From the NCBI RefSeq assembly GCF_003997495.1, contig NZ_RZRU01000003.1, positions 1 through 64,000 on the forward strand: a DNA stretch of 64,000 nucleotides, read 5' to 3'. Positions 40,865 to 50,134 of this stretch are shown here, piece by piece. The notes under the pieces are model-generated. The model made no database searches. It was given only the letters and a program-made list of their open reading frames with translations, and was not told the origin of the DNA. The position numbers and the translations under genes were made by a program. Every line of letters starts with the position of its first letter. Positions within the stretch are counted from its first letter, which is position 1. The DNA comes from Mesorhizobium sp. M7A.F.Ca.US.008.03.1.1. GTDB lineage: Bacteria; Pseudomonadota; Alphaproteobacteria; Rhizobiales; Rhizobiaceae.

Positions 40865-41617
40865 TCAATAGGTGGCGCGGCCTCCGGAAACGTCGAACAC
40901 GGCGGCCGTCGTGAACGAACACTCCTCGGAAACGATCCAGCAGATCAGCGCCGCCACCTCGTCGACCTCGCCGAAGCGCGCCATCGGTATCTTGGACAGC
41001 ATGAAGTCGATGTGCTCCTGGCTCATCTGCTTGAAGATCGCGGTGCGCACCGCCGCCGGCGTCACGCAATTGACCGTCACCCTGGTCTTGGCCAGTTCCT
41101 TGCCGAGCGACTTGGTCAGGCCGATCACCGCGGCCTTCGACGTGCTGTAGGCGGAGGCGTTGGGATTGCCTTCCTTGCCGGCGATCGAGGCGATGTTGAC
41201 GATGCGGCCATAGTTGCGCTCGAGCATGTGCGGCACGAGGGCCTTGTTGCAGTAGAAGACGCCGTTGATGTTGATGTCGATGACCTTCTGCCAATCCTCG
41301 ACCGTATAGTTCCAGGTCGTCATGTTCGGCCCGGTGATCGCCGCACTGGTGACCAGGATATCGACACCGCCAAACGCTTCGAGCGTCGACCGTGCAGCGC
41401 GTTCCACGCCGGCGGCATCGGCGACATCGATAGCAATGCCGTGAAGACTGGGGATGACGGCCTTGGCCTGTTCGATCTGGGCGGGATCGCGATCCCAGAC
41501 GCAAACCCGTCCGCCCTCTTCGACGATTCTCTGCGCCACTGCCAAGCCGATGCCCGATGCGCCGCCGGTGATGACCGCTGCCCGATCGCTGAATCGTCCT
41601 GCAAAATTCGTCGGCAT
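40865..41617 (-). CDS. Short-chain dehydrogenase/reductase
   Basis: The 250-residue SDR has cofactor loop TGGASGIG near residue 17, NIASIAGKEG, and catalytic YSTSK near residue 155. ATG 41617 is preceded by a G-rich ribosome site; an ATG at 41632 is less favourable. It lies 139 bp after the IclR gene on the same strand, next to the transporter-led catabolic cluster, and is probably an alcohol or hydroxyacid dehydrogenase of that pathway (inference). Confidence 0.8.
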   Translation of the reverse strand: MPTNFAGRFSDRAAVITGGASGIGLAVAQRIVEEGGRVCVWDRDPAQIEQAKAVIPSLHGIAIDVADAAGVERAARSTLEAFGGVDILVTSAAITGPNMTTWNYTVEDWQKVIDININGVFYCNKALVPHMLERNYGRIVNIASIAGKEGNPNASAYSTSKAAVIGLTKSLGKELAKTRVTVNCVTPAAVRTAIFKQMSQEHIDFMLSKIPMARFGEVDEVAALICWIVSEECSFTTAAVFDVSGGRATY

Positions 41618-41756
41618 CTGATTTCCCCCCATCGCTGAACGCTATGGACCCTGACGACGCGCGACCGCCATACCATCAGGGGTGACTGTGCGGTCACCGC
41701 CAGGCAAGTTCAAGCCGGCATGCAGGCCGATCGTCTGGGCCAATCCCGTGCCGGGA

Positions 41757-42566
41757 TCACACGGGATTTCCCTCGAGTTGATTGCCCAGCGCTTCCACCA
41801 TTGCCACCAGCGCCGGTCCGATCTCGGCATGCGCGCGGTCCTCGGTGATGATCTCGCCGATGCCGCCGCAGGTGATGGCAACCAGCGGCGAGCCGTCACG
41901 TGGGCGGAACGGCACGCCGACCGCATGGATGTAGCTGTGCCAGGCGCCGAACGACGTCACGTAGCCCTGGCGTGCATACTGGGCGATCGCATCGTCGATC
42001 GCCGTCGCGATCATAGCTGCCCTGTCCGGCTCCGCCTCCTGCAAAGCCCGCATAAGGCTGGCACGCTCCTCGGATGAAAGTGCCGCCGCATAGGCCAGCC
42101 CCATCGATGTCTTCCAGATCGGCAGATAGGAGCCCGGGTTGAGCCGCAGCGTGACAAGGCTCTCCGACCGGCAGTTGGCGAGATAGACCATGTTGAGGCT
42201 GTCGCGCGCGCCGAGCGCCACCGCCGCACCGGTCAGGTCGGCCAGCGGCTGCATCAGCGGCCGGGCGACATGAACGACGGCGCTCGAACTGAGCGCCGAA
42301 TAGCCCAGCGCCACGGTCGCCGGTCCCAGGCTGTAGCGACCGAGATCCTTGTCGTACAGGAGATAGCCGAGCGCACTCAGCGTGTATGTGATCCGCGAAA
42401 CCGTGGCTTTCGGCAGGCCGGTGCGGGCAATGATGTCCTGGTTGCCGAGCGAGGCATCGCCCGGCCGGAAGGCGCGCAGGATGCCGAGCCCGCGCACCAG
42501 CGACGACGAAAGCTGCGCGCCTTCGCCTTCAAGCTCCGTCTCATCCCTGGTCGCTCGCTTGCGCAC
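41757..42566 (-). CDS. IclR-family transcriptional regulator
   Basis: The 269-residue regulator has an N-terminal winged helix (SLVRGLGILRAFRPGD then GLPKATVSRITYTLSALGYL) and a C-terminal IclR effector domain with LGARDSLNMVYLANCRS and the ending GNQLEGNPV. It starts at GTG 42566 and is divergent from the dipeptide-type transporter operon. The IclR-type palindrome at 42640-42660 lies between them, and its twin at 57691-57711 suggests a second target operon 15 kb away. Confidence 0.92.
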   Translation of the reverse strand: MRKRATRDETELEGEGAQLSSSLVRGLGILRAFRPGDASLGNQDIIARTGLPKATVSRITYTLSALGYLLYDKDLGRYSLGPATVALGYSALSSSAVVHVARPLMQPLADLTGAAVALGARDSLNMVYLANCRSESLVTLRLNPGSYLPIWKTSMGLAYAAALSSEERASLMRALQEAEPDRAAMIATAIDDAIAQYARQGYVTSFGAWHSYIHAVGVPFRPRDGSPLVAITCGGIGEIITEDRAHAEIGPALVAMVEALGNQLEGNPV

Positions 42567-42639
42567 GCTGGGTCTTTCTGGCGTTGTCGTCCGCCTGTCG
42601 GGCCGGTATCGCCGGCACGGTCTGTTGTGTCTGGTCGAA

Positions 42640-42660
42640 AAATGAAATTAAATTCCATTT
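42640..42660 (+). promoter_or_regulatory. IclR-type operator upstream of the transporter operon
   Basis: AAATGAAATT-A-AATTCCATTT is a 21-bp near-perfect palindrome (9 of 10 pairs) close to the E. coli IclR consensus TGGAAATNATTTCCA. It ends 102 nt before the permease start at 42763 and 3 nt before a TTGACA at 42664-42669. The same 21-mer, differing only in the central base, occurs at 57691-57711 in the same orientation and at the same distance from a start codon. Confidence 0.8.
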
Positions 42661-42693
42661 ATATTGACAGCGGCTTTGGCGGGCTGTCAATAT
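42661..42693. promoter_or_regulatory. 11-bp inverted repeat containing facing TTGACA elements
   Basis: ATATTGACAGC (42661-42671) and GCTGTCAATAT (42683-42693) are perfect inverted copies with an 11-nt spacer, directly beside the IclR box. Each arm carries TTGACA, a -35-like hexamer, on opposite strands. It may be a second operator or overlapping promoters for iclR and the transporter. Confidence 0.55.
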
Positions 42694-42762
42694 GCTTCCA
42701 TCGATGGCATGTCCCAGCGCCTTGTGCCATCTTACGAAGCCCCTCCTTGTGAAGGTAGCCAC

Positions 42763-43776
42763 GTGTCTCGCTATATTTTGCGCCGGCTTATCGCAATGCC
42801 GTTTCTGGTGCTCGGCATCGCCACCATCGCCTTCCTGATCACCACGGTGACCAAGGGCGACCCGCTGACGGCGATCGTCGCCGAACAGCAGATGAGCAAC
42901 CCGGAGGTGGTGGCCGCTGCCAAGGCGCGCTGGGGTCTCGATCGTCCGTTGCCGGAACGCTATATGATATATCTTGGTAATCTGCTGAGTGGCGATCTTG
43001 GCACCTCCTTCATCACCAAGCGCAATGTCGGCACCGACATTCTCTACCGCTTGCCGGCAACGCTCGAACTGGTTTTCGCCGCGATGATCTTCGGCACCAC
43101 GCTCGGCATCGTGCTCGGCGTGCTGGCCGCATATTTCCGCAATAGCCTGATCGACCATGGCGCTCGGCTCTTTGCCCTGTTCGGCTCGTCGCTGCCGGTG
43201 TTCTGGTCGGGGCTCGGCTTGTTGTTCATTTTCTCGGTCATGCTGAATTGGCTGCCGGGGCCGGGCAGGGTTGATGCCCGCCTGGCATTGCCGCCCGGCA
43301 TCACCGGCTTCCTCACCATCGATTCGCTGCTGGCTGGCGACTGGACCGTCTTCAAGGATGCGCTCTGGCACCTGCTTCTGCCGGCCTTCGTCCTCGGCTG
43401 GACGGTTTCTGGCACCATATCGCGGCTGGTGCGCGCCAACATGCTGGATGTGATGAGCCGCGAGTTCGTGCTCACCGCGCGCGCCAAGGGGGCGAGCGAA
43501 TTCCGGGTCGTCATCGTGCATGCGCTGCGCAACACCATGGTGCCGACCTTGACCGTCATCGGCTATTCCTTTGCCTATCTGATCACCGGCGCGGTGCTGA
43601 CCGAAACCATCTTTTCCTGGCCCGGCATGGGCTCCTATGCCGTCGAGGCGGCACGCGCGCTCGACTTCCCGGCGATCATCGGCGTCACCATCGTCGGCGG
43701 CCTCGCCTTCCTGGTCACCAACCTCATCACCGACATACTGTATGTCGTGGCCAATCCGCGCGTGAGATTGAGCTGA
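42763..43776 (+). CDS. Dipeptide/oligopeptide-type ABC transporter, permease (DppB-like)
   Basis: The 337-residue permease starts VSRYILRRLIAMPFLVLGIA, the standard first helix of DppB/OppB proteins, and has the EAA-loop region SREFVLTARAKGASEFRVVI then HALRNTMVPTLTVIG near residues 228-265. GTG 42763 with GAAGG upstream is chosen; the frame is open to 42664, but that would add a non-family leader. It overlaps the next permease by one base. No binding protein gene is in this operon. Confidence 0.9.
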   Translation: MSRYILRRLIAMPFLVLGIATIAFLITTVTKGDPLTAIVAEQQMSNPEVVAAAKARWGLDRPLPERYMIYLGNLLSGDLGTSFITKRNVGTDILYRLPATLELVFAAMIFGTTLGIVLGVLAAYFRNSLIDHGARLFALFGSSLPVFWSGLGLLFIFSVMLNWLPGPGRVDARLALPPGITGFLTIDSLLAGDWTVFKDALWHLLLPAFVLGWTVSGTISRLVRANMLDVMSREFVLTARAKGASEFRVVIVHALRNTMVPTLTVIGYSFAYLITGAVLTETIFSWPGMGSYAVEAARALDFPAIIGVTIVGGLAFLVTNLITDILYVVANPRVRLS

Positions 43777-44618
43777 TGTCGGCGGTCGCCACCAAATCCC
43801 GTTCCGCCGCTGTTCCCGAATGGCTGACCGCGCCTTTGGTCATCGGAACGGTCGTCATCCTGTTCTGGCTGTTCATGACGGTCTTCGCCAATCTGGTCGT
43901 GCAGTTCGATCCGCTCGAAATGGTCGCACGCCGGCTGCAGCCGCCAGGTTGGGCGCACTGGCTGGGCACCGATGCGCTCGGCCGTGATGTCTTGAGCCGC
44001 ACCTTGCACGGGGCGGCGCATTCGCTGCCGATCGCGGTTCTGGTCGTCGTCTCGGCCGTTGTCATAGGCTCGCTGCTTGGCGCCATCTCCGGCTTCGTCG
44101 GCGGCCTGACCGGTGCGGCGATCATGCGGCTTGTCGACGTGACCTTGTCGTTCCCGCCGATGCTGCTCGCCATGGCCGTCGCGGCGTCGCTCGGGCCGGG
44201 CCTCGGCAATGCTGCCATCGCCATGGTGCTGGTCTGGTGGCCGTTCTATGCCCGCCTGATGCGGGCGCAGGTGCTGGAGGTGAAGGAGCGCGAGCATGTC
44301 GAGGCGGCAATCGCCGCCGGCGCCAGGCCGCGGCGCGTGCTGTTCACGCACATATTGCCGCTTTGCTGGACCCCGGTGCTGATCAGCGCCACTATGGATT
44401 TGGGCCAGGTCGTGCTGCTTGCCGCGTCGCTCAGCTTCATCGGTCTCGGCGCCACGCCGCCGACGCCCGAATGGGGCTCGATGATCTCCGATGGCGCCGT
44501 CCATTTCTATCAATGGTGGATCGCCTTCGGTCCCGGCGTCGCCATCCTCACCATCGTGCTCGGCTTCAACTTCATCGGCGATGGCTTGCGCGACATTCTC
44601 GATCCAAGGTCGGACTAG
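43776..44618 (+). CDS. Dipeptide/oligopeptide-type ABC transporter, permease (DppC-like)
   Basis: The 280-residue permease has DppC features: HWLGTDALGRDVLSRTLHGA near residues 65-84, and the EAA loop EVKEREHVEAAIAAGARPRR then VLFTHILP near residue 170. Start and previous stop share a base (TGATG). It forms the pore with the DppB-like protein. Confidence 0.9.
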   Translation: MSAVATKSRSAAVPEWLTAPLVIGTVVILFWLFMTVFANLVVQFDPLEMVARRLQPPGWAHWLGTDALGRDVLSRTLHGAAHSLPIAVLVVVSAVVIGSLLGAISGFVGGLTGAAIMRLVDVTLSFPPMLLAMAVAASLGPGLGNAAIAMVLVWWPFYARLMRAQVLEVKEREHVEAAIAAGARPRRVLFTHILPLCWTPVLISATMDLGQVVLLAASLSFIGLGATPPTPEWGSMISDGAVHFYQWWIAFGPGVAILTIVLGFNFIGDGLRDILDPRSD

Positions 44619-44621
44619 GCG

Positions 44622-45698
44622 ATGAGCGCACAGATATCTTCAGCGCCACCGGGCGCAGTCGACAAGGCAGGCGAGCGCGAGCCGCTGCTGTCCATACGCG
44701 GCCTGCGGGTCGGGTTCCGGCGGGCGGGCGATCAGTTCGAAGCGGTGCGCGGCATCGACCTCGATGTCGCCAAGGGCGAAGTGGTCGGCATTGTCGGCGA
44801 GTCCGGCTCGGGCAAGTCCGTCGGCATGCTTGCCGCGCTCGGCCTCACGTCAAAGAACGCGGTGGTCACCGGCTCGGTCCGCTTCAACGGCGACGAACTG
44901 GTCGGCAAACCGGCGCGCGAGATGCGCAAGATCAGGGGCGCGCGCATCGCCATGATTTTCCAGGACCCGCTGTCCTCGTTGAACCCGGTGATGACCGTCG
45001 GCGCCCAGATCGCCGAAGCGGTCAGGCTGCATCAGCGCGTGACGCGCAAACAGGCGATGGCGCGCGCCGTGGAGTTGCTCCATCTGGTTGCGATCCCGCA
45101 GCCGGAGCGCCGGGTCAACCAGTATCCGCACGAGTTCTCCGGCGGCATGCGCCAGCGAGCCGTCATCGCCATGGCCGTCGCCAACGATCCCGATTTGTTG
45201 ATCGCCGACGAGCCGACCACGGCGCTCGATGTCACGGTGCAGGCGCAGATTCTTTCGGTGCTGCGCTCGTTGCAGGAGCGGCTCGGTCTCGGCCTGGTGC
45301 TGATCACCCATGATCTGGGCGTCGTCGCCGGTCATGCCGACCGCGTCGCGGTCGTCTATTCCGGCCGCGTCGTCGAACAGGCTGGTGTGTCCGAGCTGTT
45401 CGCCGACCCGCGCCATCCCTACACGCGCGGCCTCATCGCCTCGATCCCCAACCTCGAGGAAAGCCGCGAGCGGCTGTTCTCGATCGACGGCTCGCCGCCC
45501 GCACTTGGGCGCTTGCCGGGCGGCTGTGCCTTCCATCCGCGCTGCATCTATTCCGAGGCACGCTGCCGGATCGAGGACCCGCCGCTGCATAACATCGGCG
45601 GGCGCTTCTCGGCTTGTCATTTCGCGACGACCTTGCCGCCCTTCCACAGCGCCTCGCTGGCGTCGGCAGGCCTGGACAGTGGAAGCGTAGCCCCATGA
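44622..45698 (+). CDS. Dipeptide/oligopeptide-type ABC transporter, ATP-binding protein (DppD-like)
   Basis: The 358-residue ATPase has Walker A GESGSGKS near residue 60, [20 protein letters not shown], signature [16 protein letters not shown], Walker [17 protein letters not shown], and the C-terminal oligopeptide-transporter segment [14 protein letters not shown] whose cysteines bind a [4Fe-4S] cluster in homologues. It overlaps the next gene by 4 bp. Confidence 0.92.
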   Translation: MSAQISSAPPGAVDKAGEREPLLSIRGLRVGFRRAGDQFEAVRGIDLDVAKGEVVGIVGESGSGKSVGMLAALGLTSKNAVVTGSVRFNGDELVGKPAREMRKIRGARIAMIFQDPLSSLNPVMTVGAQIAEAVRLHQRVTRKQAMARAVELLHLVAIPQPERRVNQYPHEFSGGMRQRAVIAMAVANDPDLLIADEPTTALDVTVQAQILSVLRSLQERLGLGLVLITHDLGVVAGHADRVAVVYSGRVVEQAGVSELFADPRHPYTRGLIASIPNLEESRERLFSIDGSPPALGRLPGGCAFHPRCIYSEARCRIEDPPLHNIGGRFSACHFATTLPPFHSASLASAGLDSGSVAP

Positions 45699-46726
45699 GC
45701 GTAGCGGAGCAATTCCAGGCGGAAACCAAACCGGCGCCGGCATTGTCGGTGCGCCATCTCGTCAAGGACTTTCCGGTTCGCGGCGGCCTCGTCTTCGACC
45801 GTGCGGTCGCCCATGTCCGTGCGGTCGCCGATGTCTCGTTCGACGTAGCGCCAGGCGAAACGCTCGGCCTTGTCGGCGAATCCGGTTGCGGCAAGTCGAC
45901 CCTCGGGCGCTGCCTGATGCGCCTGATCGAGCCGACCAGCGGCGAAAGCTGGTTCCGTGGCCAGAACCTGCTCGCGCTCAATCACGAAGACATGCGCCTG
46001 ATGCGGCGCTACATCCAGCTGGTCTTCCAGGACCCCTACGGGTCGCTGCATCCGCGCATGCGCATTGCCGACAACATCGCCGAGCCGCTGCGCATGAGCG
46101 ACATGTCGGCGGCCGATCGCCGCGCGCGGGTTACCGAACTGCTCGAGCTGGTGCGGCTCAATCCCGAGCATGGCAGGCGTTATCCGCACGAACTGTCCGG
46201 CGGCCAGCGCCAGCGTGTCGTCATCGCCCGCGCGCTCGCGTTGAACCCGCAAGTGGTGATTCTCGACGAGCCGGTTTCGGCGCTCGATGTTTCGGTGCAG
46301 GCCGGCGTGCTCAACCTGCTCAAGGACATCCAGCAGTCCTTCGGCACCTCCTATCTTTTCATCGCCCATGACCTCTCGGTCGTGCGCCACATCTCGCATC
46401 AGGTCGCGGTGATGTATCTCGGCAAGATCGTCGAGATCGCGCCCGCGGCCGAGCTCTATTCGAGGGCGCTGCATCCCTATACCCAGGCGCTGTTGTCGGC
46501 GGTGCCGCTTGCCAATCCCGAGAAGGAGCGCAAGCGCGAGCGGATCGTCCTGACCGGCGACGTGCCGAGCCCGCTCAACCCGCCATCCGGCTGCCGCTTC
46601 CGCACGCGCTGCTTCAAGGCGCAGGCGATCTGCGCTGCCGTCGAACCGCCGCTGGATCCGGCGGGTGGTTCGCATCGTGTCGCCTGTCATTTTCCCGAGC
46701 CGGCCAACACTTTCAAGACTGTCTGA
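45695..46726 (+). CDS. Dipeptide/oligopeptide-type ABC transporter, ATP-binding protein (DppF-like)
   Basis: The 343-residue ATPase has Walker [36 protein letters not shown], signature [19 protein letters not shown], Walker [21 protein letters not shown], and the C-terminal [15 protein letters not shown] motif. ATG 45695 overlaps the preceding stop. It completes the membrane complex; the likely binding protein is encoded at 53762-55366 on the other strand. Confidence 0.92.
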   Translation: MSVAEQFQAETKPAPALSVRHLVKDFPVRGGLVFDRAVAHVRAVADVSFDVAPGETLGLVGESGCGKSTLGRCLMRLIEPTSGESWFRGQNLLALNHEDMRLMRRYIQLVFQDPYGSLHPRMRIADNIAEPLRMSDMSAADRRARVTELLELVRLNPEHGRRYPHELSGGQRQRVVIARALALNPQVVILDEPVSALDVSVQAGVLNLLKDIQQSFGTSYLFIAHDLSVVRHISHQVAVMYLGKIVEIAPAAELYSRALHPYTQALLSAVPLANPEKERKRERIVLTGDVPSPLNPPSGCRFRTRCFKAQAICAAVEPPLDPAGGSHRVACHFPEPANTFKTV

Positions 46727-46761
46727 TTGGCCTGCCGATTTCACTCGAAGGAATTTTGATC

Positions 46762-48033
46762 GTGACTGAGGACCATTCCGAGAATGCGGGTACGGCAGGA
46801 CCCGCGCGCTTGCCGCTCGAAGGCATCAAGGTTCTCGATCTCTCGCGCGTGCTGGCCGGACCGTGGGCGACGATGAGCTTGGCCGATCTCGGCGCCGAAG
46901 TCTGGAAGATCGAGAACATCGATGGTGGCGATGACACTAGGGCGTGGTCGGTGCCGAGCTACAAGGGTGTCTCGACCTACTATCTCTGCGCCAATCGCGG
47001 CAAGCAGAGCATCGCGCTCGACATGAAGAGCCCTGAGGGGCTGGCCATCGTGCGCGAACTGGCGGCCAAGGCCGACATCGTTGTCGAGAATTTCCGCTCC
47101 GGCACCGCCGATCGGCTCGGTGTCGGTTTCAAGGAGCTCAGCGCCTCGAATCCACGCCTGATCTACTGCTCGATCTCCGGCTACGGCCAGACCGGGCCCG
47201 ATGCCGGCCGGCCCGGCTATGATTTCGTCATGCAGGCCGAAAGCGGCCTGATGGCCATCACCGGCGAGAGCAATGGCGAGCCGATGCGTGTCGGCGTCGC
47301 CATCATCGACATCGTCTGCGGCATGGTCGCGACGCAATCGATCCTGGCATCCCTTTTCGAACGCGCGACGACCGGCAAGGGCCAGTTCCTCGACCTGTCG
47401 CTGATCGACTGTGCGCTCAGCCTGTTGATCAATGTCGGCAGCGGTTATCTCAACACCGGCCGCGAGGTCGCCCGCTACGGCAATGCGCATCCGACGGTGG
47501 TTCCCTACCAGATATTCGAGGCGTCCGACGGTAGCTTCGCGCTGGCCGTCGGTAACGACCGCCAGTTCGCGGCGCTGTGCGAGCAGGTCGTTGATCTGCC
47601 GCATCTGGCCAAGGATGCATGCTTCATCAAGGCAGGCGCGCGTGCCACCAACCGCGAGGCGCTGATCCCGCAGCTTGCCGCCGTCTTCAAGACCAGGACG
47701 CGTGATCACTGGATGACGGCCTGCGCCGCCGCCAGCGTGCCGGCCGGTACGGTAAAATCGATACCGGAAGTCTTCGACAGTCCCAATGTGCGCGAGCGCT
47801 GCCTCGTCCAGACCTTGCCGCATCCGCATCTCGGCTCCGTCGCCATGGTGCGGCCGGCGCAGGGACTGGCCGCGCAATTGACCGCCGACTTCACCGCGCC
47901 GCCGATGCTGGGCCAGGACACAGCTGCCGTGCTGGTCGAAATCCTCGGCTACAGCACCGAGACCATCGACCAGTTGATCGGCACCGGCGCCATCGGCGTC
48001 TATATGCCGGCCACCGAGCCCGTTCCTGCCTGA
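46762..48033 (+). CDS. Class III CoA-transferase (CaiB/BaiF family)
   Basis: The 423-residue enzyme should move CoA between carboxylic acids. The catalytic aspartate is Asp154 in [13 protein letters not shown], and [20 protein letters not shown] and [14 protein letters not shown] are family blocks. GTG 46762 is chosen because AAGGA lies 9 nt upstream; the TTG at 46756 is too close to it. It follows the transporter by 35 bp and probably activates an acid produced in the pathway. Donor and acceptor are unknown. Confidence 0.88.
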   Translation: MTEDHSENAGTAGPARLPLEGIKVLDLSRVLAGPWATMSLADLGAEVWKIENIDGGDDTRAWSVPSYKGVSTYYLCANRGKQSIALDMKSPEGLAIVRELAAKADIVVENFRSGTADRLGVGFKELSASNPRLIYCSISGYGQTGPDAGRPGYDFVMQAESGLMAITGESNGEPMRVGVAIIDIVCGMVATQSILASLFERATTGKGQFLDLSLIDCALSLLINVGSGYLNTGREVARYGNAHPTVVPYQIFEASDGSFALAVGNDRQFAALCEQVVDLPHLAKDACFIKAGARATNREALIPQLAAVFKTRTRDHWMTACAAASVPAGTVKSIPEVFDSPNVRERCLVQTLPHPHLGSVAMVRPAQGLAAQLTADFTAPPMLGQDTAAVLVEILGYSTETIDQLIGTGAIGVYMPATEPVPA

Positions 48034-48051
48034 TTTTCCAGGGAGCCCGAC

Positions 48052-49488
48052 ATGTATAAAAACGTGCTGCTGCACATCGACGGCGCATGGCGCCCGGCCC
48101 GCGACGGTCGCACCACGCCGATCGTCAATCCGTCGACGGAGGCCGAACTCGGCTCGCTCGCTCATGCCGGTGTCGACGATCTCGACGAGGCGCTCGCTGC
48201 CGCCGCCAAAGGGTTCGAGGCCTGGCGGCGCGTGTCGCCCTTCGACCGCTCCAAGCTGATGCGCAAGGCCGCCAGCATCCTGCGCGAGCGCAACGAGCAC
48301 ATCGCCACGCTGATGACGCTGGAGCAGGGCAAGCCGATTGCCGAATCGCGCATGGAGGCCCTCGCCGCCGCCGACATCATCGACTGGTTCGCCGAGGAGG
48401 CGCGACGTTCCTACGGCCGCATCGTGCCGGCGCGACTTGAGGGCATCAGCCAGTCTGTGGTCAAGGAACCTGTCGGCCCTGTGGCCGCCTTCACGCCGTG
48501 GAATTTTCCGCTCAACCAGGCGGTGCGCAAACTGTCGGCCGCGCTTGCCGCCGGCTGCTCGATCATCATCAAGGGTCCGGAGGAGACACCGGCCTCGCCC
48601 GCCGAACTGGTGCGCGCCTTTGTCGATGCCGGCCTGCCCGACGGTGCCTTGAACCTCGTCTACGGTACGCCGTCCGAAATCTCCGCCTATCTGATACCGC
48701 ATCCGGTCATCCGCAAGATCTCCTTCACCGGCTCCACGCCGGTCGGCAAGCAACTGGCGTCGCTCGCCGGACTGCACATGAAGCGGGCGACGATGGAACT
48801 CGGCGGTCACGCGCCGGTGATCGTCCTGCCCGACGCCGATCTCGACCGTGCCGCGCGTTCGATGGTGGCGGCAAAATTCCGCAATGCCGGCCAGATCTGT
48901 GTCGCGCCGACGCGCTTTCTTGTCGATCATGCGGTCTATGATGATTTCGTCGGCCGCTTTTCCGAGGCGACACGCCAGATCAAGGTCGGTGACGGTCTTG
49001 CCGAAGGCACCACCATGGGACCGCTCGCCAATCCACGCCGCGTCCAGGCGATGGAGGAGCTGGTCCACGACGCCGTGCAGAAAGGCGCCGAACTCGTCAC
49101 CGGCGGCAAGCGTATCGGCAATTCAGGCTATTTCTTCGAGCCGACGATCCTGTCCGGCGTTGGCACCGACGCCCGCGCCATGAACGAAGAGCCGTTCGGC
49201 CCGCTGGCGCTGATGACCCCGGTCAGCGGTCTCGACGAGGCCCTGGCCGAAGCCAACCGGCTGAACTACGGCCTTGCCGCCTATGGCTTCACCCGCTCGG
49301 CGGCAAGTGCCGCGAAAATGTCGTCCGGGATCGCCAGCGGCATGGTGTCGATCAACCACTACGGCCTGGCGCTGCCGGAGGTGCCGTTCGGCGGCATCAA
49401 CGATTCCGGCAACGGCACCGAAGGTGGCGCCGATGCGCTGGAAAGTTACCTCAACAGCAAGTTCGTCTCGCATTTACAGGTCGATTGA
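48052..49488 (+). CDS. NAD(P)-dependent semialdehyde dehydrogenase (succinate-semialdehyde dehydrogenase type)
   Basis: The 478-residue aldehyde dehydrogenase has FTPWNFPLNQAVRKLSAAL near residue 147, the general base in MELGGHAP, and the nucleophile in NAGQICVAPTR near residue 284, a GabD-like pattern. It is 18 bp after the CoA-transferase gene and ends 7 bp from the convergent otnC. Together with the class III aminotransferase at 52414 it suggests conversion of an amino acid with a distal amino group through a semialdehyde to an acid. Confidence 0.87.
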   Translation: MYKNVLLHIDGAWRPARDGRTTPIVNPSTEAELGSLAHAGVDDLDEALAAAAKGFEAWRRVSPFDRSKLMRKAASILRERNEHIATLMTLEQGKPIAESRMEALAAADIIDWFAEEARRSYGRIVPARLEGISQSVVKEPVGPVAAFTPWNFPLNQAVRKLSAALAAGCSIIIKGPEETPASPAELVRAFVDAGLPDGALNLVYGTPSEISAYLIPHPVIRKISFTGSTPVGKQLASLAGLHMKRATMELGGHAPVIVLPDADLDRAARSMVAAKFRNAGQICVAPTRFLVDHAVYDDFVGRFSEATRQIKVGDGLAEGTTMGPLANPRRVQAMEELVHDAVQKGAELVTGGKRIGNSGYFFEPTILSGVGTDARAMNEEPFGPLALMTPVSGLDEALAEANRLNYGLAAYGFTRSAASAAKMSSGIASGMVSINHYGLALPEVPFGGINDSGNGTEGGADALESYLNSKFVSHLQVD

Positions 49489-49495
49489 GTCGCGG

Positions 49496-50134
49496 CTACT
49501 TCTGCTGGCCGTAGCTCTTGTAGCGCCCCCGAATGGCGGCAAGCTCGCTGCCCTCGATCAGCACCGGCGTGCCTGCGCTGCGCGCCAGCAGATATTGCCG
49601 TGCCAGGGTTTCGAGCTTGATGGTGCGGATGAGAGCCATGTCGAGGTCCGCGCCGAAGGCGATCATGCCGTGATTGGCGAGCAGGCAGGCCGTGCGGTCC
49701 TTGAGCGCCACGACGGCAACCTTGGCCAGTTCGCTTGATGCGAACAACGCATAGTCCGAACACCGCACGTCGTCGCCGCCGAAACCGGCGACCATGTAAT
49801 GGAACAGCGGCAGCGGTTCGCGCAGGCACGATAGCGCAACGCAATGATCGGGATGGGCATGCACGATGGCGCCCGCCTCGGGAAACGCCTTGTAGATCTC
49901 GGCATGCATCTCCCATTCGCTCGACGGACGGAATGCACCGTCCCAGGATCCATCGAGCTGCATCGCCACCATCTGCTCCGGCCGCAGGGCGCTTGTGGCT
50001 ATTCCCGTCGGCGTGATCAGCATGCCGCTTGTCGTACGCACGCTGATGTTGCCGGTGGTGCCAACATTCATCCCACTGGCATCCAGCGTCTCAGTCGCGG
50101 CGATCAGCCGGGCGCGAGCGGTTTCGGTGTCCAT
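49496..50134 (-). CDS. otnC: 3-oxo-tetronate 4-phosphate decarboxylase (class II aldolase family)
   Basis: The 212-residue protein is a class II aldolase/adducin domain. The metal site is in VHAHPDH near residue 93 with the later HGMIAFG, and the catalytic acid lies in SSEWEMHAEIYKAFPEAGAI. Alone it could be a fuculose-phosphate aldolase. Coupled to a DUF1537 kinase, whose stop it touches (TGATG), it fits OtnC, which decarboxylates 3-oxo-tetronate 4-phosphate to dihydroxyacetone phosphate. No otnI or tetronate dehydrogenase is recognised beside it. Confidence 0.8.
   Translation of the reverse strand: MDTETARARLIAATETLDASGMNVGTTGNISVRTTSGMLITPTGIATSALRPEQMVAMQLDGSWDGAFRPSSEWEMHAEIYKAFPEAGAIVHAHPDHCVALSCLREPLPLFHYMVAGFGGDDVRCSDYALFASSELAKVAVVALKDRTACLLANHGMIAFGADLDMALIRTIKLETLARQYLLARSAGTPVLIEGSELAAIRGRYKSYGQQK

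Noticed and set aside
46741..49068. 775-codon open frame on the minus strand
   Set aside because: It lies opposite the CoA-transferase and aldehyde dehydrogenase genes and is rich in Arg, His, Gly and Ala with no family features; high GC content keeps the antisense frame open.
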